Source: Gallionella sp. (lineage in GTDB: Bacteria; Pseudomonadota; Gammaproteobacteria; Burkholderiales; Gallionellaceae). From it: DNA of 64,000 bases. The stretch covers positions 1-64,000 of the forward strand of contig JAUXWM010000023.1 in assembly GCA_030681375.1 (NCBI GenBank). The letters are read 5' to 3'. The notes under the pieces are model-generated. The model did not search any database. It saw nothing but the letters and a program-made list of their open reading frames with translations, and was not told the origin of the DNA. The position numbers and the translations under genes were made by a program. Of the stretch, positions 16,362 to 24,693 are shown one piece after another (position 1 is the stretch's first letter; every line of letters begins with the position of its first letter).

Positions 16362-17987
16362 ATGCCGAACAAACCCTTTGCGATTACATTAAAACCCGGC
16401 ACTTCGCTGGCCAATTTGACCGGCACCTGGCGCACGACGCGCCCCGTCTATCTGGACCGTCTGCCGCCCTGCAACAACGCCTGCCCTGCCGGCGAGAACA
16501 TTCAGGGCTGGCTGTTTCACGCCGAATCCGGCGACTATGAACAAGCCTGGCGCGTGCTGGTGCAGGATAATCCGCTGCCTGCAGTGATGGGGCGGGTGTG
16601 CTACCACCCCTGCGAAGGCGCATGCAATCGCGGGCAACTGGACAGCCCCGTCGGCATCAACTCGGTCGAGCGTTTTCTGGGCGACGAAGCGATCAAGCTG
16701 GGCTGGAAATTCAATGCACCCGCCACCGCCAGCGGTAAGAAGGTATTAGTCGTAGGTGCCGGGCCATCAGGGCTTTCCGCTGCCTATCATCTGGCACGCA
16801 TGGGTCATCAGGTCGAAATCCATGAGGCTGGCCCGCTGGCGGGCGGCATGATGCGTTTCGGCATACCCAAATATCGCCTGCCGCGCGAGGTGCTGGATGC
16901 CGAAGTGCAACGCATCCTCGATATGGGCGTGACACTCAAACTCAACACCAAAGTCGAAAACATAGCACTGAGCATGAAACAGCATGGCTTCGACGCGGCT
17001 TTTCTGGCAGTTGGCGCCCATATCGGCAAGCGCACTTTCATCCCTTCCGGCGATGCCGCGCACATCATCGATGCCGTATCCGTACTGCGCTCAATGGAAG
17101 GTGAAGACAAGCCGATGCTGGGGCGCAAGGTCATTGTGTACGGCGGCGGCAACACCGCGATCGACGTCGCGCGCTCGGTCAAGCGCATGGGTGCCGAACC
17201 GATCGTCGTCTATCGCCGCACGCGCGACAAGGCGCCTGCGCATGACTTCGAAATCGAGGAAGCGCTGCAGGAAGGCGTGATGATCAAGTGGTTGTCCACC
17301 ATCAAGCAGGCCGATGCGGGCGCGATCACCGTCGAAAAAATGGCGCTGGACGATAAGGGTTATCCGCAACCGACCGGCGAGTTCGAGACGCTGGAAGCCG
17401 ACTCGGTGGTATTGGCGCTCGGACAGGACGTCGATCTGTCGCTGCTGGAAGGCGTATCCGGACTGGAGATTGTGGACGGCACGGTACAGGTATCCCCCAA
17501 CATGATGACCGGCCATCCCGGCATTTTTGCGGGGGGCGACATGGTACCATCGGAGCGCACCGTCACCGTGGCGGTAGGTCACGGCAAAAAAGCCGCGCTC
17601 AACATCAACGCCTGGCTGAACGATGCAACCTATGAACCCGCGCCTAAACATGAACTGGCCGGATTCGACAAAATCAACCCGTGGTACTACTCCGATGCCG
17701 ACAAGACGGTGCGCCCGATGCTGGACATCATCCGCCGCCAGACCAGTTTCGACGAGGTGCAAGGCGGGCTGGACGAGACTAATGCCTTGTTTGAGGCTCG
17801 CCGCTGCCTGTCCTGCGGCAACTGCTTCGAATGCGACAACTGCTACGGCGTATGCCCGGACAATGCCGTTATCAAGCTCGGCCCCGGCAAACGCTTCAAG
17901 TTCAACTACGATTACTGCAAAGGCTGTGGCATGTGCGCGACAGAATGCCCGTGCGGCGCAATCAAAATGGTGCCCGAAGAAACCTGA
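16362..17987 (+). CDS. GltD-like FAD/NAD(P) oxidoreductase fused to 2[4Fe-4S] ferredoxin, 541 aa
   Basis: Begins MPNKPFAITLKPG right after porB, with GAGGGAAA as ribosome site; the frame is open further upstream but that part overlaps porB. Order of domains: an N-terminal Cys-rich region (CNNACPAGENIQGW...CYHPCEGACNRG) as in the glutamate synthase small subunit; FAD-binding VLVVGAGPSGLSAAYHLA (about 127-144); an NAD(P)-binding part (KVIVYGGGNTAIDVARS); a second FAD stretch (GIFAGGDMV); and at about 480-535 a ferredoxin domain with CxxCxxC...CYGVCPDNAV and CKGCGMCATECPCGAI. It probably passes electrons between the Por complex and NAD(P)H, supplying the missing delta-type ferredoxin in fused form. 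The name of the partner is inference from the operon. Confidence 0.88.
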   Translation: MPNKPFAITLKPGTSLANLTGTWRTTRPVYLDRLPPCNNACPAGENIQGWLFHAESGDYEQAWRVLVQDNPLPAVMGRVCYHPCEGACNRGQLDSPVGINSVERFLGDEAIKLGWKFNAPATASGKKVLVVGAGPSGLSAAYHLARMGHQVEIHEAGPLAGGMMRFGIPKYRLPREVLDAEVQRILDMGVTLKLNTKVENIALSMKQHGFDAAFLAVGAHIGKRTFIPSGDAAHIIDAVSVLRSMEGEDKPMLGRKVIVYGGGNTAIDVARSVKRMGAEPIVVYRRTRDKAPAHDFEIEEALQEGVMIKWLSTIKQADAGAITVEKMALDDKGYPQPTGEFETLEADSVVLALGQDVDLSLLEGVSGLEIVDGTVQVSPNMMTGHPGIFAGGDMVPSERTVTVAVGHGKKAALNINAWLNDATYEPAPKHELAGFDKINPWYYSDADKTVRPMLDIIRRQTSFDEVQGGLDETNALFEARRCLSCGNCFECDNCYGVCPDNAVIKLGPGKRFKFNYDYCKGCGMCATECPCGAIKMVPEET

Positions 17988-18021
17988 GTTTTTCAGCCTG
18001 TAAACCAGATTTATCCGTAAG

Positions 18022-18054
18022 CCGCGCTGCAATGATGGGCGCGGTGTATTTTAT
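18022..18054 (+). terminator. Possible hairpin terminator after the por operon
   Basis: CCGCGC (18022-18027) pairs with GCGCGG (18039-18044) across an 11-base loop, followed by TGTATTTTATTT. The long loop and interrupted T run make it a weak candidate. It lies between the por operon and mpl. Confidence 0.4.
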
Positions 18055-18072
18055 TTCAGGACGTAAGAATTG

Positions 18073-19416
18073 ATGATGAGCAAACCAAAACATATTCATA
18101 TCCTCGGCATCTGCGGCACTTTCATGGGCGGCATCGCGGCGATTGCCAAGCAATCAGGTTATCGCGTCACCGGCTGCGATACCAACGTCTATCCGCCTAT
18201 GAGTACCCAGTTGGAGGCACAGGGCATCGAGCTGATCACCGGTTTCGGCGTGGAACAACTCGAACTCAACCCGGATGTTTATGTGATCGGCAATGTGGTC
18301 ACGCGCGGCAATCCGCTGATGGAAGAGATCATGTGCCGCAATCTGCCTTATGTCTCCGGCCCGCAATGGCTCTCGGACACGCTGCTGCGCGACCGTTGGG
18401 TGCTGGGCGTAGCGGGCACGCACGGCAAGACCACCACCGCGTCTATGCTGGCCTGGATACTGGAACACGCGGGACTGAACCCCGGTTTTCTGATCGGCGG
18501 CGTGCCACAGAATTTCGACATCTCGGCGCGTATTACCGAATCGCCGTTTTTCGTCATCGAGGCGGACGAATACGACACCGCGTTCTTCGACAAACGCTCC
18601 AAGTTCGTGCATTACCATCCGCGCACCGTGATACTCAACAACCTGGAATTCGACCACGCCGACATCTTCGCCGATCTGGCCGCGATTGAAACTCAGTTTC
18701 ACCATCTGGTGCGCACCGTGCCGGGCAACGGCCTGATCGTCAGCAATGGCCGCGAACCCGCGCTCGAACGCGTGCTCAAGCGCGGCTGGTGGACGCCGGT
18801 GGAAACTTTCGGCAATGACGATGGCTGGAACATAGACGCAGACAATCGCGTAACCCTGAACGGCGAACCGCAGGGCGTATTGAGCTGGGATTTATTCGGC
18901 GAACACAACCGCATGAATGCACTCGCCGCACTCGCTGCCGCGCGCCATGCAGGCGTGCCGGTCGCGCATGGCCTGGCCGCACTGGCCGAATTCAAGAACG
19001 TGAAGCGCCGCATGGAAGTGCGCGGGGTGGTGAACGGCATCACCGTTTACGACGACTTCGCTCACCACCCCACCGCTATCGACACCACTGTTGCCGGATT
19101 GCGCCACAAGGTCGGCACCGCACGCATCCTCGCAGTGCTGGAGCCGCGCTCCAACACCATGAAGCTGGGCGTGATGAAAGACGCGCTACCCGGCAGCCTG
19201 AAGGACGCCGATCTGGTTTTTTGCTATTCGGGCAATCTGGGCTGGGATGCGCAAGGTGCGCTGGCGCCCATGGGAGACAAAGCAACGGTTTTGGATAATC
19301 TCGATGCACTGATAGCCGCCATCGCGACCACAGCGTGTCCCGGCGATCATATTCTGGTAATGAGCAACGGCGGTTTCGGCGGGATACACGACAAACTACT
19401 CAAGGCGCTGGCATAA
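18073..19416 (+). CDS. mpl: UDP-N-acetylmuramate:L-Ala-gamma-D-Glu-meso-DAP ligase, 447 aa
   Basis: A Mur-ligase that recycles the murein tripeptide by attaching it to UDP-MurNAc. The N-terminal Rossmann motif HILGICGTFMGGIAAIAKQS is Mpl-type. The ATP-binding loop GVAGTHGKTTTASML is near residues 109-123, and the Mur central and C-terminal motifs (EADEYDTAFFDKRSKF, LNNLEFDHADIF, YDDFAHHPTAI) follow. Length agrees with Mpl of E. coli (457). TTG, ATG and ATG stand in a row at 18070-18078; 18073 is taken as the start, 18076 being equally possible. Confidence 0.95.
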   Translation: MMSKPKHIHILGICGTFMGGIAAIAKQSGYRVTGCDTNVYPPMSTQLEAQGIELITGFGVEQLELNPDVYVIGNVVTRGNPLMEEIMCRNLPYVSGPQWLSDTLLRDRWVLGVAGTHGKTTTASMLAWILEHAGLNPGFLIGGVPQNFDISARITESPFFVIEADEYDTAFFDKRSKFVHYHPRTVILNNLEFDHADIFADLAAIETQFHHLVRTVPGNGLIVSNGREPALERVLKRGWWTPVETFGNDDGWNIDADNRVTLNGEPQGVLSWDLFGEHNRMNALAALAAARHAGVPVAHGLAALAEFKNVKRRMEVRGVVNGITVYDDFAHHPTAIDTTVAGLRHKVGTARILAVLEPRSNTMKLGVMKDALPGSLKDADLVFCYSGNLGWDAQGALAPMGDKATVLDNLDALIAAIATTACPGDHILVMSNGGFGGIHDKLLKALA

Positions 19417-19430
19417 CACCCATTCTTGAC

Positions 19431-19450
19431 TGCCTGCTTTCGGGCAGGCA
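19431..19450. terminator. Hairpin between convergent mpl and parA-like genes
   Basis: TGCCTGC (19431-19437) pairs perfectly with GCAGGCA (19444-19450) across a TTTCGG loop. It lies in the 79-base gap between two converging genes, so it could end transcription from either side, although no long T run follows in either direction. Confidence 0.45.
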
Positions 19451-19495
19451 TTGCGATGTTGACTAAATCGCCAGACACTTGCGGGACAGTCTGCT

Positions 19496-20260
19496 TCAGG
19501 CAAAGAATCCGCTATCCCATAGTTCCTTGGTCAGGTCCTGATAGTCCGCCGCACCGGGGCTGCGTGGCGCATATTCGAACACATCCTGACCATGCATCGG
19601 GCTGGTCGCCAGCGCGACATTCTCACCGATGCGCGTATTGCAAAGCACCTCACCAAATCGGTTCTTCAGCTTTTCATATATTTCGTAGGAAAGCTTGCGG
19701 CGCGAGTCGAAACGCGTCACCAGAATGCGTCGTTCTATCTTGCGCTTAAGTTTAACCTCAAGCACATTAAGCGCGCTGTCCAGCCTGTGCACGCCTTGCA
19801 GCGACAGGAAATCAGCCGATACCGGAATCAGCACCCGATCCGAGGCCAGCAAGGCATTCAAAGTCAGCACGCCCAGCATCGGACAACAATCGATCATTAT
19901 CGGTGCGCCCGTCAGCGCCAGATCTTCGTACAAGCCCTTCTTCAGCAGGGTTGCCGCCTGAGGGTCGCTGCCCAACAGCGCATCTATTTTGGCCAACTCC
20001 AAAGCGGCGGGAATAGCCTGCCAGCCGCGCGGCGTGTCGCGCAGGAGCTTGGCCAAAGGCGTCTTATGCTTGAAAAATGCGGCCATGCTGCTATCCGTGC
20101 CCACATTTTTAAGCCCGCTGGCCAATGTCAGATGCCCTTGCGGATCCAAATCAAGCGCGATCGGACTCTGCTGCGCAATACTCAGCGCCGCTGTGACATT
20201 CAGACAAGTGGTGGTTTTCCCTACCCCGCCCTTTTGATTAAACACGGCGATAACCGCCAT
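19496..20260 (-). CDS. ParA/MinD-superfamily ATPase without a ParB partner, 254 aa
   Basis: A deviant Walker A motif KGGVGKTTTCLNV stands at residues 10-22 (preceded by FNQ). PIMIDCCPMLGVLTLNALLASDRVLIPV holds the Walker A' and B regions of ParA ATPases. No ParB-like gene adjoins, unlike the parA near 37600, to which it is only partly similar. Orphan ParA proteins often position protein complexes rather than DNA, but here the cargo is unknown. It stands alone between mpl and a repeat-bearing gap. Confidence 0.85.
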   Translation of the reverse strand: MAVIAVFNQKGGVGKTTTCLNVTAALSIAQQSPIALDLDPQGHLTLASGLKNVGTDSSMAAFFKHKTPLAKLLRDTPRGWQAIPAALELAKIDALLGSDPQAATLLKKGLYEDLALTGAPIMIDCCPMLGVLTLNALLASDRVLIPVSADFLSLQGVHRLDSALNVLEVKLKRKIERRILVTRFDSRRKLSYEIYEKLKNRFGEVLCNTRIGENVALATSPMHGQDVFEYAPRSPGAADYQDLTKELWDSGFFA

Positions 20261-20599
20261 TTTTCACCCCGATTATTCCAGCCAATTACAATCGTAAATT
20301 AAACCCGTGTTATCCGTCATTCCCGTAAAAGCGAGAATCCAGCGAAAACATCTACCGCGAAGCGGACAAAACCGAGCATGCGTCCGCTTCGCGGACTTAT
20401 TCAATTTACAGCTTCAGGAGCATAGTGCACGCAATTCTCGGCATGAGATGCTACAAACAGATGCAAAAATAAGCCTCTGTTTATTCCTTACAAGGAATCG
20501 CGACGTTGGAATCGTTGGGGTATGAAGTGGTGACGGGCAGCTTTATGCTATGTAGCAGACTAGGCTGAAGAATCATGCCGAAGGGCAGATATTCTGAAA
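20261..20599. other. Intergenic stretch with a dispersed repeat and no convincing gene
   Basis: CGTCATTCCCGTAAAAGCGA from about 20315 resembles the very common CGTCATTCCCGCGAAAGCGGGAATCC-type repeat of proteobacterial chromosomes, and is followed by GCGAAGCGGAC...GTCCGCTTCGC, an inverted repeat at 20355-20392. The rest (to 20599) has short open frames only. A 72-residue frame here reads VIPVKARIQ, the usual translation of this repeat, and is not a gene. Confidence 0.55.
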
Positions 20600-21532
20600 C
20601 TAACTTAGAGTTGGAGTTCGATCACGTGCCAAACTCCTGTTTGATTCATACCACTGTACGCTCCGCGTCATTGGCTCCGGTTGCAAGGTAGCATGATGGA
20701 TGCCGAAGTTCTCGTCCAGCAGGCCATGGCTGACTTGCATTACTCGCTCCCACTGGGCCATGTCTTCCACCACCAGATGCACCGTCAGCAAAGGCTCCTC
20801 CGCCTTGACCGCCCAGATATGCAGATCATGTACCGAGACGACACCCGGCACAGCGGCCAGCGCCTTGCCCACCTCTTCCGACTTGATGTTGAACGGCGCG
20901 CCTTCCATCAGGCCGTGCAGCGCCTCGCGCAATAAGCGCAGGCTGGAGACCAGTATCAGCGCGCCGATGACCAGCGACAGGATGGGATCGATCGGCGTCC
21001 AGCCGGTGTAGGCGATGACTAGGCCGGAGATCAATGCAGCCACTGACCCCAGCAGGTCGCCCAGCACATGCAGCATGGCGGCGCGGGTGTTGAGGTTCTT
21101 CTCGCCACGCGCCAGCAGCCAGGCCACCAGCAGGTTGATCGCCAGACCGATGGCGGCGGTGACGGAGACCGCTTCGCCCATTACCGCCTGCGGCGCTTGC
21201 AGGCGCTCGACGGCGGTCACTGCCAGCCAGCCCACCAGCACCAGCAGGCCGAGACTGTTGATCAGCGCCGCGATGAACTCGGCACGGCCCAATCCGTAAC
21301 TGTGGCGCAACGAGGGTGGGCGTTGTGCCAGCCAGGCCGCGCCGGCCGCGAGTAGCAGCGCCGCCGCATCGTTGATCATGTGGCCTGCATCGGCCACTAG
21401 CGCCAGCGAGCCTGCCCACAGGCCGACCCCGGCTTCCACGGCGGCAAAGCCCAGTGTGAGCACCATGGCCCACAGCAGCGTGGTGCCGGCGGCGGTGTGG
21501 TGGTGGTCGTGGCCGTCGTGGTCGTGGCTCAT
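20600..21532 (-). CDS. Cation diffusion facilitator (CzcD/ZitB-type) metal exporter, 310 aa
   Basis: An inner-membrane antiporter expelling divalent metals such as zinc, cobalt or cadmium. The His-rich N-terminus (MSHDHDGHDHHH) is typical of CDF proteins. Six membrane segments cover residues 17-205. The metal site is seen as H51-x3-D (DAGHMINDA) and a second H-x3-D (LHVLGDLLGSVA). A cytoplasmic ferredoxin-like domain follows (VPGVVSVHDLHIWAVKAEEPLLTVHLV). Which metal it carries cannot be read. One base separates it from the OsmC gene, suggesting joint transcription. Confidence 0.93.
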   Translation of the reverse strand: MSHDHDGHDHHHTAAGTTLLWAMVLTLGFAAVEAGVGLWAGSLALVADAGHMINDAAALLLAAGAAWLAQRPPSLRHSYGLGRAEFIAALINSLGLLVLVGWLAVTAVERLQAPQAVMGEAVSVTAAIGLAINLLVAWLLARGEKNLNTRAAMLHVLGDLLGSVAALISGLVIAYTGWTPIDPILSLVIGALILVSSLRLLREALHGLMEGAPFNIKSEEVGKALAAVPGVVSVHDLHIWAVKAEEPLLTVHLVVEDMAQWERVMQVSHGLLDENFGIHHATLQPEPMTRSVQWYESNRSLARDRTPTLS

Positions 21533-21533
21533 G

Positions 21534-21956
21534 TCATGTCCTGCGACGCAGTGTGCCGCTCAACCGGGTTCCTGGCGCGACGGTGTTGAACATCGTGCCA
21601 TATTTCTTCACGTTCTCGTGCAGCAGCGCCAGACGCGCGTCGGATTCGTCGCTGTCCACGATGATCTCGTAGGTGATGGACTCCATCTTCGGCGGCACAT
21701 CCTGGCGTACCCCGTCGACCTTAACCTCTACGCCATGCAACTCGAACTTGAGGATAGGTGTGATGCGCTCGATACCTTTGATGATGCAGGCGGAGAGCGC
21801 CGCAAGTAGCAGTTCGGCGGGATTAAATGCGTCGGTACGACCGGAGATGTCGGTGTCCAGTGTGATGTCCGCTTCTTTGCAGTGCGCTACGCTGCCATGC
21901 GCATCGCGGCGTTGCGTGACAATATGGAAAGTCATCTTCGTTGCTGAGTCGCTCAT
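21534..21956 (-). CDS. OsmC-family protein, 140 aa
   Basis: An OsmC/Ohr-fold protein, recognised by FNPAELLLAALSACIIKGIERI, where the Cys and the following helix form the family active site, and by the C-terminal KYGTMFNTVAPGTRLSGTL. It belongs more to the YhfA-like branch than to Ohr. Members reduce organic peroxides or protect thiols. The start at 21956 is preferred because AAGGAG lies 8-13 bases before it; the frame stays open 36 bases further up. Lies between the CDF exporter and DUF2798 genes. Confidence 0.85.
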   Translation of the reverse strand: MSDSATKMTFHIVTQRRDAHGSVAHCKEADITLDTDISGRTDAFNPAELLLAALSACIIKGIERITPILKFELHGVEVKVDGVRQDVPPKMESITYEIIVDSDESDARLALLHENVKKYGTMFNTVAPGTRLSGTLRRRT

Positions 21957-21978
21957 CCTTTTGCTCCTTGTAACTGCT

Positions 21979-22209
21979 TTATGCTGGTACACCCAGCAGT
22001 CTTCCGGTCAGTTTACGCGCCAGCGGTGCCACAAAGAAGATCACCGGCACGCCGACTGTGTAGGCGACAGCAAAAGCCTTGCACCAGCGCGAGAGGAAAT
22101 CCGCCGGGAAGCCGATGTTCACCGCCGTGATGACGAAGGTCATCAGCGAGATCATGAGCAGCCCCATGATCAGCGAGAAGGCGAGATGGAATTTCTTCTG
22201 CGCTGCCAT
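21979..22209 (-). CDS. DUF2798 small membrane protein, 76 aa
   Basis: Two membrane segments are seen (AFSLIMGLLMISLMTFVITA and AFAVAYTVGVPVIFFVAPLA) with the short polar loop of the DUF2798 family, whose role is not established. The ATG at 22209 overlaps the stop of the thioredoxin gene (TGATG), so this start is clear although the frame runs open upstream. Translational coupling places it in the redox/permease cluster. Confidence 0.8.
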   Translation of the reverse strand: MAAQKKFHLAFSLIMGLLMISLMTFVITAVNIGFPADFLSRWCKAFAVAYTVGVPVIFFVAPLARKLTGRLLGVPA

Positions 22210-22439
22210 CACAACCACCCCGCGATCTTGTCGCGCGAGGGCACTCCGCCCGCATGCACTACTTGGCCGTCCACCACCACGCCGGGCGTGGACATCACAC
22301 CGTAGCCCATGATGGCCTGTATATCTTCCACTTTTTCCAGTTTGACTTCGATGCCTTTTTCTTTTGCTGCGTCTTCGATCAGTTTCAATGTGGTCTTGCA
22401 ATTGGCACAGCCGGTGCCGAGAACTTTGATGTTTTTCAT
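22209..22439 (-). CDS. Redox-active disulfide thioredoxin-like protein, 76 aa
   Basis: Belongs to the small thioredoxin/glutaredoxin family typified by MTH895. MKNIKVLGTGCANCKTTLKL has the CxxC active site at C11 and C14, and MSTPGVVVDGQVVHAGGVPS holds the cis-Pro loop. Proteins of this kind often accompany ArsP/DUF318-type permeases in metal- or arsenic-linked clusters, as here. GGAG lies 6-9 bases upstream of the ATG. Confidence 0.9.
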   Translation of the reverse strand: MKNIKVLGTGCANCKTTLKLIEDAAKEKGIEVKLEKVEDIQAIMGYGVMSTPGVVVDGQVVHAGGVPSRDKIAGWL

Positions 22440-22457
22440 TTCATTTCTCCTTCAGGA

Positions 22458-22706
22458 TCAGCAGCAGGATTTTCCATCCGCCTTGGGCGCACAGCATTTG
22501 CTCTTGTCATAGCCGAACAAGCCCAGAATCTTCACCAACGGGCAGAAGCCGGTGAAGCCCATCTGAAACAGGTTGAAGCCGACGAACAGGGTCAGCCACA
22601 GCCAGCCCATGCCGCCTAGATTAACCTGCCCTTGCCAATGTGCCAGCCCCAGACTGGCCATCACGACAGCGCCCGCAAAAATACTGACGATACGATTCAC
22701 TTCCAT
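22458..22706 (-). CDS. DUF2892 membrane protein with C-terminal Cys, 82 aa
   Basis: Two hydrophobic helices (IVSIFAGAVVMASLGLAHW and WLWLTLFVGFNLFQMGFTGF) are followed by CPLVKILGLFGYDKSKCCAP and a terminal CC. This is the DUF2892 (YgaP-like inner membrane) pattern, with Cys residues that may carry persulfide or bind metal. GGAGAGGAAA upstream supports the ATG at 22706 rather than the frame's earlier codon at 22730. Confidence 0.82.
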   Translation of the reverse strand: MEVNRIVSIFAGAVVMASLGLAHWQGQVNLGGMGWLWLTLFVGFNLFQMGFTGFCPLVKILGLFGYDKSKCCAPKADGKSCC

Positions 22707-22759
22707 TTTATTTCCTCTCCTGTATTGCACTATCTATAACCGGACAGTGCGGACGGCAT

Positions 22760-23029
22760 TCATAACCTTTGTTTGAGCCACGCCTCGATCTCCTCGGTGC
22801 GCGGCAACCCTTTGAATACGACTCTGCCTTGCTGCAACACGGCAGGCGTGTCGCTGGGAACGAGCTCCAGTACTTCATAGTCCTTGCGTATCTCCAGTTC
22901 TAGCCTCACGCCCGCACTGGTGGCCGCACAGGACAGGCGTTTCTCCATGCGTAGCAATGGTTCACCGCTGCCCGCCAGGGTGAGGTGAATGACCGGGGCA
23001 TTCGCTGGTGGCGCAGCGCAGCTTGTCAT
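22760..23029 (-). CDS. Thioredoxin-fold protein lacking the CxxC pair, 89 aa
   Basis: VIHLTLAGSGEPLLRMEKRL...VLELVPSDTPAVLQQGRVVFKGLPRTEEIEAWLKQRL has the beta-alpha-beta order and the cis-Pro region (TPAV) of small thioredoxin-like proteins, but the usual CxxC position is replaced by GSGEP. The only Cys residues are C4 and one near position 35. The ATG at 23029 overlaps the permease stop (TGATG), and the part of the open frame upstream of it is a shadow of the permease. Probably a partner of the permease, but unproven. Confidence 0.7.
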   Translation of the reverse strand: MTSCAAPPANAPVIHLTLAGSGEPLLRMEKRLSCAATSAGVRLELEIRKDYEVLELVPSDTPAVLQQGRVVFKGLPRTEEIEAWLKQRL

Positions 23030-24066
23030 CACAACACCGCGTTGAACACATAACCCACGATCAGGATACCCGTCGCCACCACGCCGACAAAGGTGGCGAT
23101 CAGGCGAGGCTTGAGCACTTTGCGCAGGATGACCATCTCCGGCAACGACAGCGCGATCACGCTCATCATGAAGGCTAGCACGGTGCCCAGTGCAGCGCCC
23201 TTGGCCAGCAGCGCCTCGATGACGGGGATGATGCCGGCGGCGTTGGTGTACATCGGCACACCGATCACGACCGAGACCGGCACCGCCCACCACACATCCT
23301 TGCCCATGAAGCTAGCCATGAAGTCGGCGGGCACATAGCCGTGAATGCCTGAACCAAGCGCAATGCCCGCCAGCACATAGAGCCAAACTTTACCGACGAT
23401 CTCACGCACGCTGGCGAAACCGGCCTGGATGCGATCGACCAGTGTCAGCTCATCCGCGCCGACCTTGGCTTGCACATGCGCCATTTTCTGTACCCAGTCT
23501 TCGAGGTGAAGTTCCATCTTCAGGCGACCGATGATGTAACCGGCCACGATGGCGATGGACAGCCCCAATACCAGATACAGCAGTGCGATCTTCCAGCCGA
23601 ACAGCGCAAACAGCAGCGCCAGTGCGATCTCATTCACCATCGGTGCCGCAATCAGGAAGGAGAATGTCACGCCCAGCGGCACGCCCGCCTGCACGAAGCC
23701 GATGAACAGCGGCACGGCGGAGCAGGAGCAGAACGGCGTGACGATGCCCAACGAGGCGGCCATCACATTGCCCACGCCTTCATGCCGACCGGACAGCAGG
23801 GCGCGAGTACGTTCCGGCGTGAAGTAGGAATTCACCATCCCCATCACAAACACCACACCGGCCAACAGCAACAAGACTTTGGGCGTGTCGTAGAAGAAGA
23901 ATTGCAGCGCGTCATATAGATGCGTACCACTTGCTATGGGCAGCCACCCCACCAGTACATGCGAGAACGGTTCCAGTACCTTGTACAGCGCAAACCATGC
24001 GATGGCCGCGAGCAACAAAAAAGCGCGCGGATTGTTACGGGGCAGATTGAGTGTGGTCGTATTCAT
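23029..24066 (-). CDS. ArsP/DUF318-family permease, 345 aa
   Basis: A membrane protein with eight or more predicted segments. The family signature GIVTPFCSCSAVPLFIGFVQ, with three Cys-type residues in a re-entrant stretch, followed by AGVPLGVTFSFLIAAPMVNEIA and, in the second half, GVPMYTNAAGIIPVIEALL, identifies the PF03773 permeases. Known relatives include ArsP, an exporter of methylated trivalent arsenicals, but many have unknown substrates. It heads the run of thioredoxin-like genes, which suggests a thiol- or metalloid-linked transport role. Confidence 0.88.
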   Translation of the reverse strand: MNTTTLNLPRNNPRAFLLLAAIAWFALYKVLEPFSHVLVGWLPIASGTHLYDALQFFFYDTPKVLLLLAGVVFVMGMVNSYFTPERTRALLSGRHEGVGNVMAASLGIVTPFCSCSAVPLFIGFVQAGVPLGVTFSFLIAAPMVNEIALALLFALFGWKIALLYLVLGLSIAIVAGYIIGRLKMELHLEDWVQKMAHVQAKVGADELTLVDRIQAGFASVREIVGKVWLYVLAGIALGSGIHGYVPADFMASFMGKDVWWAVPVSVVIGVPMYTNAAGIIPVIEALLAKGAALGTVLAFMMSVIALSLPEMVILRKVLKPRLIATFVGVVATGILIVGYVFNAVL

Positions 24067-24156
24067 TGCAGCCTTCCAGTTTCGTGATTGCGCGTTTTGA
24101 CCGCGCTTGTAAAAAGGAGACGAACGAAGCCGAAAAAGGATGCAGAAAAGCGGTGA

Positions 24157-24693
24157 TTATTTTCGCGGAACGTGTCCGGTCACTCGACCTTCCGAGTCGA
24201 ACTCTACCTTACAGTTGGTCGATAACGTATCACCCATACGCGCTCTGGCGCGCAGCAGGTGCGACTTGGTGGCCGCCAAGGACAGGCCGTGCGCCTTGGC
24301 ATAGTCAGCCTGCTTTAGGCCGTTCAGGTCACACTGTTCGATGATGTCGCGGTCTTCCGAGGAAAGCTCGGTCAGCACTCTGGCCACACAAGCGCTTAGC
24401 GCCACGAGCGGCTCGGTTTGGGTTTCTGGCGCGGGAATATCCTCTGAAACATCGACCGTTTCCTTGTGCAGACGCTGATGATCCACCAGCGCATTGCGCG
24501 CCACCTGAAATAGCCAGGCACGGGCGTTGTCCAGACTGCAAAAATCTTTGCCCTGACGCATGGCTTTGACGAAGGTTCCCTGTAACAGATCTTCCGCCGC
24601 ATGCGAATCGCTCGTGCGATGGATCAGATAGCCGCGCAGTTCGCTCTCGTGGGCGCGCCATGCTTTGAGGACGCAGGAGAATTCTTTGGGCAT
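24157..24693 (-). CDS. ECF-type RNA polymerase sigma factor (SigZ-like), 178 aa
   Basis: Region 2 is seen at residues 30-62 (AAEDLLQGTFVKAMRQGKDF...NARAWLFQVARNALVDH) and region 4 at about 108-150 (LSSEDRDIIEQCDLNGLKQ...SLAATKSHLLRARARM). A C-terminal tail CKVEFDSEGRVTGHVPR is found in sigma factors of this type. No anti-sigma gene adjoins. It lies immediately upstream of the permease cluster in the same direction and probably turns it on. The signal is unknown; the conserved Cys in the tail may be a sensor, which is a guess. Confidence 0.88.
   Translation of the reverse strand: MPKEFSCVLKAWRAHESELRGYLIHRTSDSHAAEDLLQGTFVKAMRQGKDFCSLDNARAWLFQVARNALVDHQRLHKETVDVSEDIPAPETQTEPLVALSACVARVLTELSSEDRDIIEQCDLNGLKQADYAKAHGLSLAATKSHLLRARARMGDTLSTNCKVEFDSEGRVTGHVPRK

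Noticed and set aside
17091..18032. Minus-strand frame of 313 residues opposite the GltD-like gene
   Set aside because: Antisense to conserved FAD and ferredoxin motifs; its sequence shows no domain and no ribosome site.
18154..18705. Minus-strand frame opposite mpl
   Set aside because: Antisense to the Mur-ligase motifs of mpl with no family signal.
20307..20525. Plus-strand frame of 72 residues beginning MLSVIPVKARIQ
   Set aside because: Its beginning is the usual translation of the CGTCATTCCCG-type dispersed repeat; nothing after it resembles a protein family.
22760..23293. 177-residue reading of the thioredoxin-fold gene
   Set aside because: The first 88 residues are a shadow of the permease; the ATG overlapping the permease stop is the real start.
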